Below are positions 1 through 8,361 of a DNA stretch of 64,000 nucleotides, piece after piece. Position numbers and translations under genes: made by a program. This DNA comes from Polyangiaceae bacterium. Its GTDB lineage: Bacteria > Myxococcota_A > Polyangia > Polyangiales > Polyangiaceae. The notes under the pieces are model-generated. The model was not told where the DNA came from and did not search any database. It saw nothing but the letters and a program-made list of their open reading frames with translations. The stretch covers positions 186,001 to 250,000 of the forward strand of contig JAICTZ010000005.1 of the NCBI GenBank assembly GCA_025936115.1, read 5' to 3'. Within the stretch, counting starts at the first letter, position 1, and every line of letters starts with the position of its first letter.

Positions 1-312
1 TGAGAGCACGAACGGCAAGAACGCGAGCCAGCCGACGGCGAGGCGCAGGCGTTTGCCGCGCACGATCGCGCCGTGCAGCGTCTCGTGCGCGACGAACGCG
101 AGGCCCGCGAACGAGCAGCCGATGACCAGCGAGACGAGCGGCGCGAAGAGGCCGCGCGCCCAATGCTCGGCGAGCGCCAGCGTGCCCGCGAAGACGACGC
201 CGACATGTACCGGCAACCAGAGCAGGCGCGAGCGTGCTGGCTCGAACACACGCGCTGGCAGATGTGGTTTGAGCTCTCCCGCGTAAACCGAAGTCGGTCG
301 CAGAGATATCAC
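1..312 (-). CDS. Fatty acid desaturase, N-terminal part (cut by window edge)
   Basis: The minus-strand frame stays open from the window edge to a GTG at 312-310, which is preceded directly by an in-frame TAA, so this GTG is the only usual start available. The 104 visible residues hold two hydrophobic stretches and the motif HETLHG at about residues 81-86, which fits the first histidine box (HxxxH) of membrane di-iron fatty acid desaturases. The remaining histidine boxes would lie outside the window. Likely an inner-membrane acyl-lipid or acyl-CoA desaturase; substrate cannot be told. No strong ribosome binding site precedes the GTG. Confidence 0.6.
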   Translation of the reverse strand, partial: MISLRPTSVYAGELKPHLPARVFEPARSRLLWLPVHVGVVFAGTLALAEHWARGLFAPLVSLVIGCSFAGLAFVAHETLHGAIVRGKRLRLAVGWLAFLPFVLS

Positions 313-713
313 CCATTAGGTATGTGACTAAGCGAGTGCTCGCGCCGTCATGCTTGAGTCAGGAACACGCTTGTTTCGCGTGGAGAGCCGTGACGCGGCG
401 TGACGCGACCCGGCGCAGGCGCCACCGGACGTCACGTCCGCCCCGTCGCGCTGCGTCGCGGGCGCATCGCAGCGCGTCGCAACGGATCGCCGGCGTCACG
501 TGGCAGTCGAGGCGCCGCCAGCGCGTTCGAGTCGTCCGGCGACCCGAAGTCTCGAGTGTGCCCGCAACGTTCGCTCACTCCGTCTTACAGCGCCCGACAC
601 GCGCGCGACGGTTGAGCCGTCCGGAGCTCGAAGTCCCACCTGGGAGGGCGTGGACAGGGTCGCGCCGAAGTGTGCAAGATGATGGTGACCACTCGGGTCG
701 GAGGAGCTGCTGA
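313..713. other. Gene-free stretch between divergent genes
   Basis: About 400 bases between the divergently transcribed desaturase and the fibro-slime lipoprotein. I see no convincing coding frame, RNA gene or repeat here. It must contain promoters for both flanking genes, but no clear -35/-10 pair stands out. A good ribosome binding site (GAGGAG, 701-706) lies at its right end. Confidence 0.5.
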
Positions 714-3584
714 ATGCCGCGCTTGAGCTTGCTTGTAGTCGTGGGCCTCGTCCTCACCGGGGCGCTTGGCTGTGGAGTCGATGCCACGCCGAACCGGGAT
801 TTGTCGTACTCGGAACCGGACGGGAGCGGCGGCACGGCGGGCGGCAGCGGTGGGACGGTCGCAACCGGCGGGAGCGGGAACGCGCCGGGCAATGGCGGAT
901 CCATTGGTGTCGGCGGCGATGTCGGAGTCGGCGGTTCCGTGGGGGGCTCTGAGGCCGAGTGCACGCCGCCCACGGGTCCGTTCTGCGGCGACGGCATGGT
1001 CAATCAGCCGAACGAGACGTGCGACGACGGTAACCTCCTGCCCGGCGACGGCTGCACGGGCGTCTGCACCACCGAGCCATACTTCGCGTGTCCGCCAGCG
1101 GGCGGCGCGTGCAGCTCGACGCTGCGTTGCGGGGACGGCACGCGTTCGCCTGGCGAGGCCTGCGACGACGGTAACACTGCGGCCAACGACGGCTGTGCCG
1201 CGGACTGCTCGCTCGTCGAGCCCGGCTACTTTTGCCCGACGGCCGGTCAGCCGTGCATGCGCTCCGAGGGCGCGTGCGGCGACTCCAAGGTGCAGCCCGG
1301 CGAAACGTGCGACGACGGCGGTACGGTCGACGGCGACGGCTGTAGCGCGCAGTGCCGCGTCGAGCCTGGATTTCGCTGCACGCAGCCGGGTAAGCCGTGC
1401 ATCGTCGTGGCGGCTTGTGGCAACGGCACGAAGGAAGGCGCCGAGGCGTGCGACGACACGAACACGACGTCCGGCGACGGCTGCTCGAGCACGTGCCACG
1501 TCGAAATCGGGTGGGTATGTGCCACGCCGGGGATGCCTTGCAGAAAGACGATGTGCGGCGACGGTAAGAAGGAGGGCACGGAGTGTTGCGACGACGGCAA
1601 CACCGTCCCGATGGACGGCTGCACGGCGGATTGTCGCTGCGAACCGACCTGCCCCGCGATCGGCGCCTGCACGCCCAAGTGCGGCAACGGCATCGTCGAG
1701 GGCAGCGAGGTGTGCGACGACGGCAACGCGGCCGACGGTGACGGCTGCTCCGCCGCGTGCAAGCCGGAGCCGGGTTTCGCTTGCATGACGCCGGCCTGCA
1801 CGCTCGTGAACGGGCAATGCGCGCTCGTCGTCCCGGCGACCTTCCGAGATTTCAACGCTTACAACGCGACGGGCGGCCACCCGGACTTCCAGCCCGGAAG
1901 CAACTCGAGCGGCGCCATTCAGGGGCTCGTGCAGGACAAGCTCGATAGCGACGGCAAGCCCGTGCTTTCGTCGGCCGCCGGCACGTCGGCGGCCGGCGGT
2001 TTCATGCACGGGCAGTCCGCCTTCGCGCAGTGGTACCGCAACGGTGCGCCGTCGAGCGGCCCGATCCCGGGCCAAATCATCCTGTGGAACAACGGTAACG
2101 GCGGCTTCGTCAACCGCTGGGGAGCCAACGGCGAGCCGTGGCTCGGCTACCCGCAAGGCATGTTCGAGGGGCAGACGTTTCCGAACCCACAGCAGTGCTC
2201 GGACACCGACTGCACGGCGTGCGGCGCCGTGCCGGCCGATCTCAACGGCGTGCCGGCGCCGCCCGGTGCGGAGATCGTGTGCCTCGACGACTGCGTCCCG
2301 TGGAACTCCACGCAAGCGTGCTTCGTCGCGCAAGCGAGTTACGACGGCAATCCGCTGTTTTTCCCGCTCGACTCGGCCAAGGGCATTTTGACCGAGGCGC
2401 GCAAGCCGGCAAAGGTTCCCGAGCAATATGGCTGGAACGGCTGGCCCCTCGAATCCGACGTTGCGACGCGCCTCGGCGTGCGCACGGCGGTGCAGACCGC
2501 AACGGCGCCGTTTCCGTCGGCGACTCACAACTTCAGCTTCACGACGGAAGTGAAGTACTGGTTCAAGTACGACGCGGCGACGCCCGCAACGCTCGATTTC
2601 ACGGGTGACGACGACGTGTGGGTGTTTTTGAACGGGCACCTCGCGGTCGATCTCGGCGGGTGGCACGTGCCGTTGAACGGCACGCTCAGCATCAACGGAG
2701 GCACGATCAACGCCACCACGCAGATCGCCTACGAGGCGAACGGCCCCGGCACCGTCACGAAGAAGAACGGCACGGCGGCGACTTACGAGCTCACGGACGG
2801 CAACGTCTACCAGATCCAGATTTTTCACGCCGAGCGCGAAGTCGACGGGTCGTCCTTCAAACTCACGCTCTCCGGCTTTGCCATGATTCCGAGCTCTTGC
2901 ACGGAGACGTGCGGCGACGGCATCGTGACCGTGTCGGAAGAATGCGACGACGGCGCGAACAACAGCGACGACGCGTGCGGCGCGTGCACGACCGAGTGCA
3001 AGTTCGGCGCGCGCTGCGGCGACGGCAAGACGCAGGCCGACTGCGGTGAGGCGTGCGACGACGGGGTCAACATCGGCGGCTACAACCAGTGCGACGTGGG
3101 CTGCAAGCTCGGACCGCGCTGTGGTGACGGCGTCGCCCAAGCGGACTTCGGCGAACAGTGCGACGATGGCCCGAACAACGGCATGCCCGGTGCGTGCACG
3201 ACGGGTTGCGGCGTGCCGGCTTTCTGCGGCGACGGCGTGGTGCAGGCGCCCGAGGAGTGCGACAACGGCGTGAACGACAACAGCTACGGCGGTTGTTCCT
3301 CGGACTGCCACTTCGGGCCGCGTTGCGGTGACGGGGTCGTCCAAGCCGACGCCGGTGAAACATGCGACTTAGCCGACGGCAACTCGAACGCGTACGGCGG
3401 CTGCACGCCCCAATGCCGCATCGGCCCGCACTGCGGCGACGGCATCATTCAAGCACCCGAGCAGTGCGACGCCGGTGACGGCACGACGCCGCCCATGATG
3501 AGCATGAGCGGGCTCGATCCGGCATGCAACGACGCGAACAGTAGCTGCACGTCGACCTGTCGCATCCACGTCATCACGCGCTGA
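714..3584 (+). CDS. Fibro-slime domain lipoprotein with flanking DUF4215 Cys-rich repeats
   Basis: 956 aa. GAGGAG at 701-706 supports the ATG at 714. The N-terminus is a signal peptide with a lipobox-like end (ALGC, Cys about residue 20) and then a Gly/Ser-rich linker. Residues about 80-365 hold repeated Cys-rich units of the pattern CGDGxxxxxExCDDGN...DGC...C (DUF4215, 'Myxococcus cysteine-rich repeat'). Residues about 380-725 match the fibro-slime domain, with TGDDDVWVFLNGHLAVDLGG at about 630 and an IFHAERE segment. More DUF4215 units follow to the C-terminus. By family this is a cell-surface, disulphide-rich protein, possibly adhesive or matrix-binding; the partner is not known. The even CGDG spacing suggests expansion by internal duplication. 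Confidence 0.85.
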   Translation: MPRLSLLVVVGLVLTGALGCGVDATPNRDLSYSEPDGSGGTAGGSGGTVATGGSGNAPGNGGSIGVGGDVGVGGSVGGSEAECTPPTGPFCGDGMVNQPNETCDDGNLLPGDGCTGVCTTEPYFACPPAGGACSSTLRCGDGTRSPGEACDDGNTAANDGCAADCSLVEPGYFCPTAGQPCMRSEGACGDSKVQPGETCDDGGTVDGDGCSAQCRVEPGFRCTQPGKPCIVVAACGNGTKEGAEACDDTNTTSGDGCSSTCHVEIGWVCATPGMPCRKTMCGDGKKEGTECCDDGNTVPMDGCTADCRCEPTCPAIGACTPKCGNGIVEGSEVCDDGNAADGDGCSAACKPEPGFACMTPACTLVNGQCALVVPATFRDFNAYNATGGHPDFQPGSNSSGAIQGLVQDKLDSDGKPVLSSAAGTSAAGGFMHGQSAFAQWYRNGAPSSGPIPGQIILWNNGNGGFVNRWGANGEPWLGYPQGMFEGQTFPNPQQCSDTDCTACGAVPADLNGVPAPPGAEIVCLDDCVPWNSTQACFVAQASYDGNPLFFPLDSAKGILTEARKPAKVPEQYGWNGWPLESDVATRLGVRTAVQTATAPFPSATHNFSFTTEVKYWFKYDAATPATLDFTGDDDVWVFLNGHLAVDLGGWHVPLNGTLSINGGTINATTQIAYEANGPGTVTKKNGTAATYELTDGNVYQIQIFHAEREVDGSSFKLTLSGFAMIPSSCTETCGDGIVTVSEECDDGANNSDDACGACTTECKFGARCGDGKTQADCGEACDDGVNIGGYNQCDVGCKLGPRCGDGVAQADFGEQCDDGPNNGMPGACTTGCGVPAFCGDGVVQAPEECDNGVNDNSYGGCSSDCHFGPRCGDGVVQADAGETCDLADGNSNAYGGCTPQCRIGPHCGDGIIQAPEQCDAGDGTTPPMMSMSGLDPACNDANSSCTSTCRIHVITR

Positions 3585-3718
3585 AGCTCTGGCACAGCCC
3601 GGCACATCGCGCCGGGTGTTCGCGTCATGGTGGCGCGCGCGTTGCGGTCGTGGCGCCCGCTACTTTCGCGCGTTCACTCGTGGCACGCGCCGTGCTTGGC
3701 GGCGGGCGGAGGCTCGCG

Positions 3719-4972
3719 ATGATTCGACGCAGCGCAGTGTGGGGGTGTCTCGGAATTGCGGTGTTGCTCGCTGCGTGCGCGGGCGAGGGCAGCGATTCGA
3801 CCTCGAACGAACTCCCACCCGCGGCCAGTGGCGAGGCGAAGGGGGACGCTTCCCCGTCATCTGGATCGGCCGGAAGCCTGTCGTTGACGCCGTCCCCGGC
3901 GGAAGGCGCGCCGGACCGCGGCGACGCGGCGAGCGGCGGCACGAGTGGCATTGAACCCGGTGCGGGCGGCACGAGCACCTCAGCGGCACCGCCGAGCTCG
4001 TCCGGTGTGGACGTGCCGGGGGCTGGCGGCGGCGGCGCTTCGACGAGCCCGCCGAGCGGCTCGGCTACTTCGAACCCGAGGGCCGGCACGCTGACTGCCG
4101 GCGCGTGGGACGACAATCTGAATTTCGACTTTTTTAGTGCTTACCGCGAGCGCATGGACGCCGCCGAGGTAGCCGATCTCTTACCGCTCGGCCTGGACGA
4201 CTACCGCGCGGCCAACCTGAAGTACGCGCAGACGCCCGGGCCGAAGCAAACCCTCGACCTGTCGCTCGTGATCGATACGACGGGCAGCATGGGGGACGAG
4301 ATGGCGTACTTGCAGACGGAGTTCAGCGCGCTTTCGAAGGCGATCGCGGACGCTCATCCGAACGCGGCGCAACGCTGGTCGCTCGTCGTGTATCGCGACG
4401 TAGGTGACGAGTACGTCGTGCGCAGCTTCGATTTCAGCGACGACCTCGTCACCTTTCAGAAGCACCTGGCCGTGCAGGTCGCGAACGGCGGTGGCGATTT
4501 CCCCGAGGCCCCCGAGCTGGCGCTCGCCGCCCTGCGGTCGCTCACTTGGCGCGACCGCGACCAGAGTGCGCGCCTCGCGTTCTGGGTCGCCGACGCACCG
4601 AACCACCCCGAGAACAACCAGGCCATGGTTGACGCGATCCAAAGTGTCGGCGCGCTTGGCGTCCACATCTACCCCGTGGCCTCGAGCGGCATCAACGAGC
4701 TCACGGAGCTCACGATGCGCTCGGCGGCGGAGCTCACCGGTGGGCGCTATCTTTTCCTTACCGACGATTCCGGCGTTGGCGATTCGCACGAGGAACCGAC
4801 CATCCCCTGCTACTTCGTGACGCGGCTCGACAAGGCGATCGAGCGCATGGTCGATATCGAGCTCAGCGGTACTTACCGTGAGCCCGACCCCGAGGACATC
4901 ATCAGGACCGGCGGCGATCCGCAGAGTCGCGCCTGTGAGCTCGACTCCGGGGATGCGGTCTTCGCCTACTGA
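3719..4972 (+). CDS. VWA-domain lipoprotein
   Basis: 417 aa. I chose the ATG at 3719 over an in-frame start at 3650 because GGAGG (3708-3712) lies six bases upstream and the protein then opens with a textbook lipoprotein signal ending in LLAAC. Residues about 25-135 are a Ser/Gly/Pro-rich linker. From about residue 179 there is a von Willebrand factor A domain with the MIDAS-like motif DTTGSMGDEM, in place of canonical DxSxS. The middle part resembles extracellular VWA proteins that monitor or bind a ligand through a divalent metal. Probably anchored to the outer membrane or periplasmic face. Function beyond ligand binding is not evident. Confidence 0.8.
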   Translation: MIRRSAVWGCLGIAVLLAACAGEGSDSTSNELPPAASGEAKGDASPSSGSAGSLSLTPSPAEGAPDRGDAASGGTSGIEPGAGGTSTSAAPPSSSGVDVPGAGGGGASTSPPSGSATSNPRAGTLTAGAWDDNLNFDFFSAYRERMDAAEVADLLPLGLDDYRAANLKYAQTPGPKQTLDLSLVIDTTGSMGDEMAYLQTEFSALSKAIADAHPNAAQRWSLVVYRDVGDEYVVRSFDFSDDLVTFQKHLAVQVANGGGDFPEAPELALAALRSLTWRDRDQSARLAFWVADAPNHPENNQAMVDAIQSVGALGVHIYPVASSGINELTELTMRSAAELTGGRYLFLTDDSGVGDSHEEPTIPCYFVTRLDKAIERMVDIELSGTYREPDPEDIIRTGGDPQSRACELDSGDAVFAY

Positions 4973-5061
4973 GGCGCGTCGTTCGTGGTGTGCTCCGCAG
5001 GCCGCTTCAGTAGGACCGTAGGCTCTTGCGTTCAGTGCGGCTGCGGTCTTAGGTGAACGGA

Positions 5062-5502
5062 ATGTCCGACAAGACGCCGCTTGCGCCTGGCCTCACGGCG
5101 ACGCTCTCGTTCGTGGTTCCCGAGCACAAGACCGTGCCTCATCTCTATCCCGAGGCGCCCGAGTTTCGCACGATGCCCGCCGTCTTCGCGACCGGCTTCA
5201 TGGTGGGTCTCATCGAGTGGGCGTGCATGCGCGCGATCGCGCCGTGCCTCGACGTTCCGGCGCAGCAATCCGTGGGCACCGACGTGAGGCTGAGTCACAC
5301 GGCCGCCACGCCACCCGGCCTCACGGTGACCGTCCAGGCACGCCTCGAGCGCGTCGAAGGCAGAAAGCTCGCGTTTTCGATCTCGGCGCACGACGGCGTC
5401 GACGAAATTTGTCGCGGTACGCACGAGCGCTTCGTGATCGACACCGCTCGTTTCGAAGCGAAAGCCCGCGAAAAACGCGCGCGGGCGCTGTCGAACGGAT
5501 AG
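5062..5502 (+). CDS. FlK-like thioesterase family protein (hotdog fold)
   Basis: 146 aa from the ATG at 5062; a GTG at 5053 is an in-frame alternative, but AGGTGA at 5051-5056 is well spaced only for the ATG. The sequence follows the fluoroacetyl-CoA-specific thioesterase (FlK) family pattern: a Thr/Glu pair in ATGFMVGLIEW, a conserved VGTDVRLSH, and TPPG after the histidine. Those Thr, Glu and His match the catalytic set known in FlK. Likely a cytosolic acyl-CoA thioesterase; the real substrate is unknown and need not be fluorinated. It is followed 11 bases later by the DUF72 gene, so the two are probably co-transcribed. Confidence 0.75.
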   Translation: MSDKTPLAPGLTATLSFVVPEHKTVPHLYPEAPEFRTMPAVFATGFMVGLIEWACMRAIAPCLDVPAQQSVGTDVRLSHTAATPPGLTVTVQARLERVEGRKLAFSISAHDGVDEICRGTHERFVIDTARFEAKAREKRARALSNG

Positions 5503-5513
5503 CGCTCTTCGCC

Positions 5514-6536
5514 GTGCCCTCGCGCATCCCCCCCATCCCCGAGCCCGACCCCGAGCAATACCGCGCGGCGCGGGAGCTCGCGTCGCGGGCGTCCGAGCCG
5601 GCCGTCACGGGGAACGTGCTCTTCGGCACGGTCGGCTGGACGGATCCGACGCTGCTCAAAGCCGGCACTTTTTATCCGAAAGGCGCGAAGACCGCGCGCG
5701 ACCGGCTCGGCTACTACGCGCGCCACTTTTCGCTCGTGGAGGTGGCGGCCACTTATTACAGCTTGCTCCCGCGTGAAAACGCCGAGCAATGGGTCGAAGC
5801 CACGCCGCCGAACTTCGTGTTCGACGTGAAGGCACACCCCGTGCTGACGACACACCCCATCGAGGTGGCGCGGCTCCCCGCCGATCTCAAAGCCGCCTGC
5901 GTGCGAGCCGGGTTCGAAGCGCGCGTTTATCCGGCGAAGCTACCCGCCGAGCTGCGGAGTGAAATCGAAGCGCGCTTCCGTGCGTTGCTCGAGCCGCTCG
6001 TCGCGGCCGGGCGGCTCGGCGCCGTCGTGCTGCAGTTTCCCGCGTGGTTCGTGCGAAGTCGCGAGAACATCGCCGAGCTCGAGCGTTTGGCGGCGAGCTT
6101 TCACGACGTGCCGCTCGCCGTGGAGTTCCGGCACGCGACGTGGCTCACCGAAAATAGCCGGCAGCACACGCTCGACTTACTGCGCCGTTCGGCGATGAGC
6201 TACGTCGTCGTCGACGAGCCGGCCGTCGCGGGCGCCGTCCCCGCGGTCGTCGCCGTCACGAATCCGAAGCTCGCGATCGTGCGTTTCCACGGGCGGAATA
6301 GCCGCACCTGGCTCAAGCGCGGAGCCTCCGTGCACGAACGCTTCGATTACCTGTACTCGAAGCCCGAGCTCACGCCGTGGATCGCCTCGCTCGAGACGCT
6401 CGCCGCCGAAGCAGAGAGCGTGCACGGCAGCTTCAACAACTGCGTGCGCGACTACGCCGTGCTGAACGCGAAAGAGCTCTCGGTCTTGGTCGAGGAACGC
6501 CGCGCAGAGGATGGAGCGGTGCCGTCCCCCGCGTGA
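5514..6536 (+). CDS. DUF72 (YecE-like) family protein
   Basis: About 340 aa from a GTG at 5514, chosen because it lies just after the thioesterase stop and leaves the normal family N-terminus; the start is not firm. DUF72 features seen are GTVGWTDPTLLKAGTFYP near residue 45, YYxxHFSLVEVAATYYSLL, FDVKAHPVLT, LGAVVLQFP, and VEFRHATWL. A later segment with FHGRNSRTW and the terminal NNCVRDYAVLNA complete the TIM-barrel-like family signature. DUF72 proteins are widespread; their biochemical role is not established. Probably in an operon with the upstream thioesterase. Confidence 0.8.
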   Translation: MPSRIPPIPEPDPEQYRAARELASRASEPAVTGNVLFGTVGWTDPTLLKAGTFYPKGAKTARDRLGYYARHFSLVEVAATYYSLLPRENAEQWVEATPPNFVFDVKAHPVLTTHPIEVARLPADLKAACVRAGFEARVYPAKLPAELRSEIEARFRALLEPLVAAGRLGAVVLQFPAWFVRSRENIAELERLAASFHDVPLAVEFRHATWLTENSRQHTLDLLRRSAMSYVVVDEPAVAGAVPAVVAVTNPKLAIVRFHGRNSRTWLKRGASVHERFDYLYSKPELTPWIASLETLAAEAESVHGSFNNCVRDYAVLNAKELSVLVEERRAEDGAVPSPA

Positions 6537-6583
6537 GGTTTCCGCCTGTGCCGCGCCGAGGAGGCGCGCTAGCATGCCGGCCG

Positions 6584-7150
6584 ATGCTCAAGGAATTTCG
6601 CGGCAGCTCGGCGACGCGCGCGCGAGCGCTCGCCGGCGCGCTGGCCGTGACGCTCGTCGCACTCGCTCTGCGCGGCTGTGCGACTCACCCGGGGTACGAG
6701 CGACTCGCGAACGGCGATTTGCACGTCGCCTGCAGGGCCCCTCTCGCCAACTGCCTCTTGCCCGTCGCCGACGCGTGCGCGGAGCACGGCTTCGACGTGG
6801 TCACGGCGACCGAGCGGCACGCGAGGACCGGTGCGCCCACGGAACAGGCGGACATGCTGCATTCCGAGGCCACGGTGCGTTGCCGCCGAGCCGTTCCGCT
6901 CTTCGGTCACGATCCGAACCAACCCGTGGCACCCCAGGTCGCGGCCGTGACCGCGTCCGCGTCCGCGTCCGCGTCGCGTGCGGGCCCGCCACGCTGTGTA
7001 CCCGGCGCGAGCCAGGCGTGCGCGATGACGACCGGCTGCTCCGGCGCGCAGGTTTGCGTTGCGGACGGGACGCACTTTGGTCCCTGTGAGTGCGCGGTTG
7101 CGCCGGCCTCGCCCGGTGCCGTGACGACGACGGACGGCGGCGCGCTGTAG
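6584..7150 (+). CDS. Small Cys-containing lipoprotein, function unknown
   Basis: 188 aa from ATG 6584. The N-terminus has a basic region, a hydrophobic core and ALRGC as a lipobox. The mature part contains ten or so cysteines, including an ANCLLPVADAC segment, an Ala/Ser-repeat stretch (a short run of repeated GCGTCC codons near 6955-6975), and a C-terminal half rich in Cys (CVPGASQAC...GCSGAQVC). This last pattern is common in secreted myxobacterial proteins. No enzymatic domain recognised. The gene ends at the left border of the repeat element at 7152, with only a single base between them. Confidence 0.6.
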   Translation: MLKEFRGSSATRARALAGALAVTLVALALRGCATHPGYERLANGDLHVACRAPLANCLLPVADACAEHGFDVVTATERHARTGAPTEQADMLHSEATVRCRRAVPLFGHDPNQPVAPQVAAVTASASASASRAGPPRCVPGASQACAMTTGCSGAQVCVADGTHFGPCECAVAPASPGAVTTTDGGAL

Positions 7151-7151
7151 C

Positions 7152-7526
7152 CTCGAGTTGGTCGATCTTGGAAGACCAGATCGCGATCGGCACGAGAGAC
7201 CAAGAGCTACGTGAAGAACCGGCGAGACCGGCGCGTTGTGGGTCAGTGATCGGGAACGGACGCTGGACTCTGAGCGAGGTCGCCGTGCTCCCATCAACGT
7301 CAAAAAGTCCGCGGGAGGGCTTTCCATCGCCTCACGCGAGTGCGGCGACGGGGCCGACCTGCAAACCACAATGCTCCGGCCTCGCCGGTTTTCGCATGCA
7401 TTTCGGCTTCCTCGACGATCGTGATCTTTCCTCCCGAGACTGCCAAACTCGAGCCTTGTGATCTTTCCTCCCAAGACTGCCGAACTCGAGCGCGTGATCT
7501 TTCGTCCCAAGAGCGCCCAACTCGAG
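7152..7526. repeat. MITE-like element, copy 1, with nested inverted repeats
   Basis: A non-coding 375-bp block bounded by CTCGAGTTGG at 7152-7161 and its complement CCAACTCGAG at 7517-7526. The outer 31 bases of each end pair at 24 of 31 positions when inverted. A second inverted pair lies inside, at 7217-7241 and 7366-7390, matching at 22 of 25 positions. The right arm carries three 36-37 bp tandem units (7421-7530). Sequence of the same family recurs in opposite orientation at 33353-33762. I see no transposase reading frame. The shape (terminal plus subterminal inverted repeats, small size, no gene) fits a non-autonomous mobile or MITE-like element; movement itself is inferred. Confidence 0.7.
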
Positions 7527-7530
7527 TCTA
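7421..7530. repeat. Three tandem 36-37 bp units in repeat element arm
   Basis: Three units, 7421-7457, 7458-7493 and 7494-7530, each starting GTGATCTTTC and ending near AACTCGAG. They differ from each other at a few positions. Single related units close the other copies of the element (about 33486-33514 and 33731-33762) and, inverted, its left end at 7152-7184, so the triplication looks specific to this arm. Confidence 0.75.
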
Positions 7531-7965
7531 GCGCGGTGGCGCACGTGCGCGTGTCGGAAGTCGCACGCATGACGTCGCCGTCGTGATCGCGCGCACCAGC
7601 GTTCGCACGTCGAGCGCGCGTATCGGTTTCGAGAACGTTCTTCTCGAATTCAGGACGACGTGCAGAGGGGAGTCTCGAATCGACCGCGAATTGGCGCAAT
7701 CGGGAGTTGGCCCGAGCGTTGCAATCTCGTTCGGTGTGCGCGCGACGCTCGCGGTGGCGAGGCGGATCGGGCGCTCAACACCTTGCAACGAATCCGCCGG
7801 AACGACCCATCCGGCGGATTCGTTGTCTCTATTTCGAAGGGCGGCATGACATCCGAGTCGCAGCGAGCAACGCGTTCGGGCGCACTCGAGCACTCGCGAG
7901 TCGTCGTGCGTCGCCCGCGGCCGGTGGTTCGGCAGGCGCGCCGCGTGGTGCTACCCTCGGCTCGC
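7527..7965. other. Gene-free stretch after the repeat
   Basis: About 440 bases with no convincing gene on either strand. The one clear structure is the 15-bp perfect hairpin at 7786-7825, listed separately. Confidence 0.5.
7786..7825 (+). terminator. Strong 15-bp perfect hairpin, terminator-like
   Basis: CAACGAATCCGCCGG (7786-7800) is followed by a ten-base loop and its exact complement (7811-7825), then TCTCTATTT. The stem is long and perfect; the U-tract is interrupted. It could end transcription running in from the repeat element or the upstream lipoprotein, or be part of an RNA structure. Confidence 0.45.
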
Positions 7966-8355
7966 GTGTCCTCCCTCACTCGAACCCCGGTCGAAGGCGG
8001 CGTCTGCGAAAACATCGGCCCGCGCGAGCGCATGAAGCGCGTGAAGGCGGGGATCGTGGCACTCATCGTGCTCGACGTCGTGGCGGTCGTGCTCGTCCTG
8101 GAACAGGCGGCGCGGCCTTGGCGGCTCGCGATTTTCCCGCTGGCGCTCGCTGCCGCCATCAGCCTGATCCAAGTGCGCGAGCGAACGTGCGTGGCGCTCG
8201 CCGCGCGCAACGTCCGCGACATGGACGACGGTGAAAAGCCCGTGACCGAGCCAGGCGAGCAGCGCCGCATCGCCGCGCAGGCGCGTCGCGTGTACCTGCA
8301 CTCGGTCTTGATCGCCGTGGCGCTCACGGCGGCGTTCTTCTTCTGGCCGGGCTGA
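7966..8355 (+). CDS. Small two-segment membrane protein, function unknown
   Basis: 129 aa from the GTG at 7966; an in-frame ATG at 8032 is the alternative. I prefer the upstream start because the CENIGPRER stretch before the first membrane helix looks conserved-domain-like. Two hydrophobic segments (about residues 28-48 and 52-65) are followed by a charged segment with CVALAARNVRDMDDGE, and a final helix near the C-terminus. Convergent with the exporter operon, whose last gene ends six bases away. No known function assigned. Confidence 0.55.
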   Translation: MSSLTRTPVEGGVCENIGPRERMKRVKAGIVALIVLDVVAVVLVLEQAARPWRLAIFPLALAAAISLIQVRERTCVALAARNVRDMDDGEKPVTEPGEQRRIAAQARRVYLHSVLIAVALTAAFFFWPG

Positions 8356-8361
8356 ACGGCC

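Noticed and set aside
585..3344. Very long open frame antisense to the fibro-slime gene
   Set aside because: High GC with regular codon bias opens antisense frames; the composition is Arg/Ala/Val only and no domain is visible, while the plus strand carries a clear lipoprotein.
3681..3697. Sigma-54-like promoter TGGCAC...GTGCTT before the VWA gene
   Set aside because: The GG-N10-GC spacing fits, but the -12 element has GTGC rather than TTGC and the expected transcript would start at the ribosome binding site, leaving no leader.
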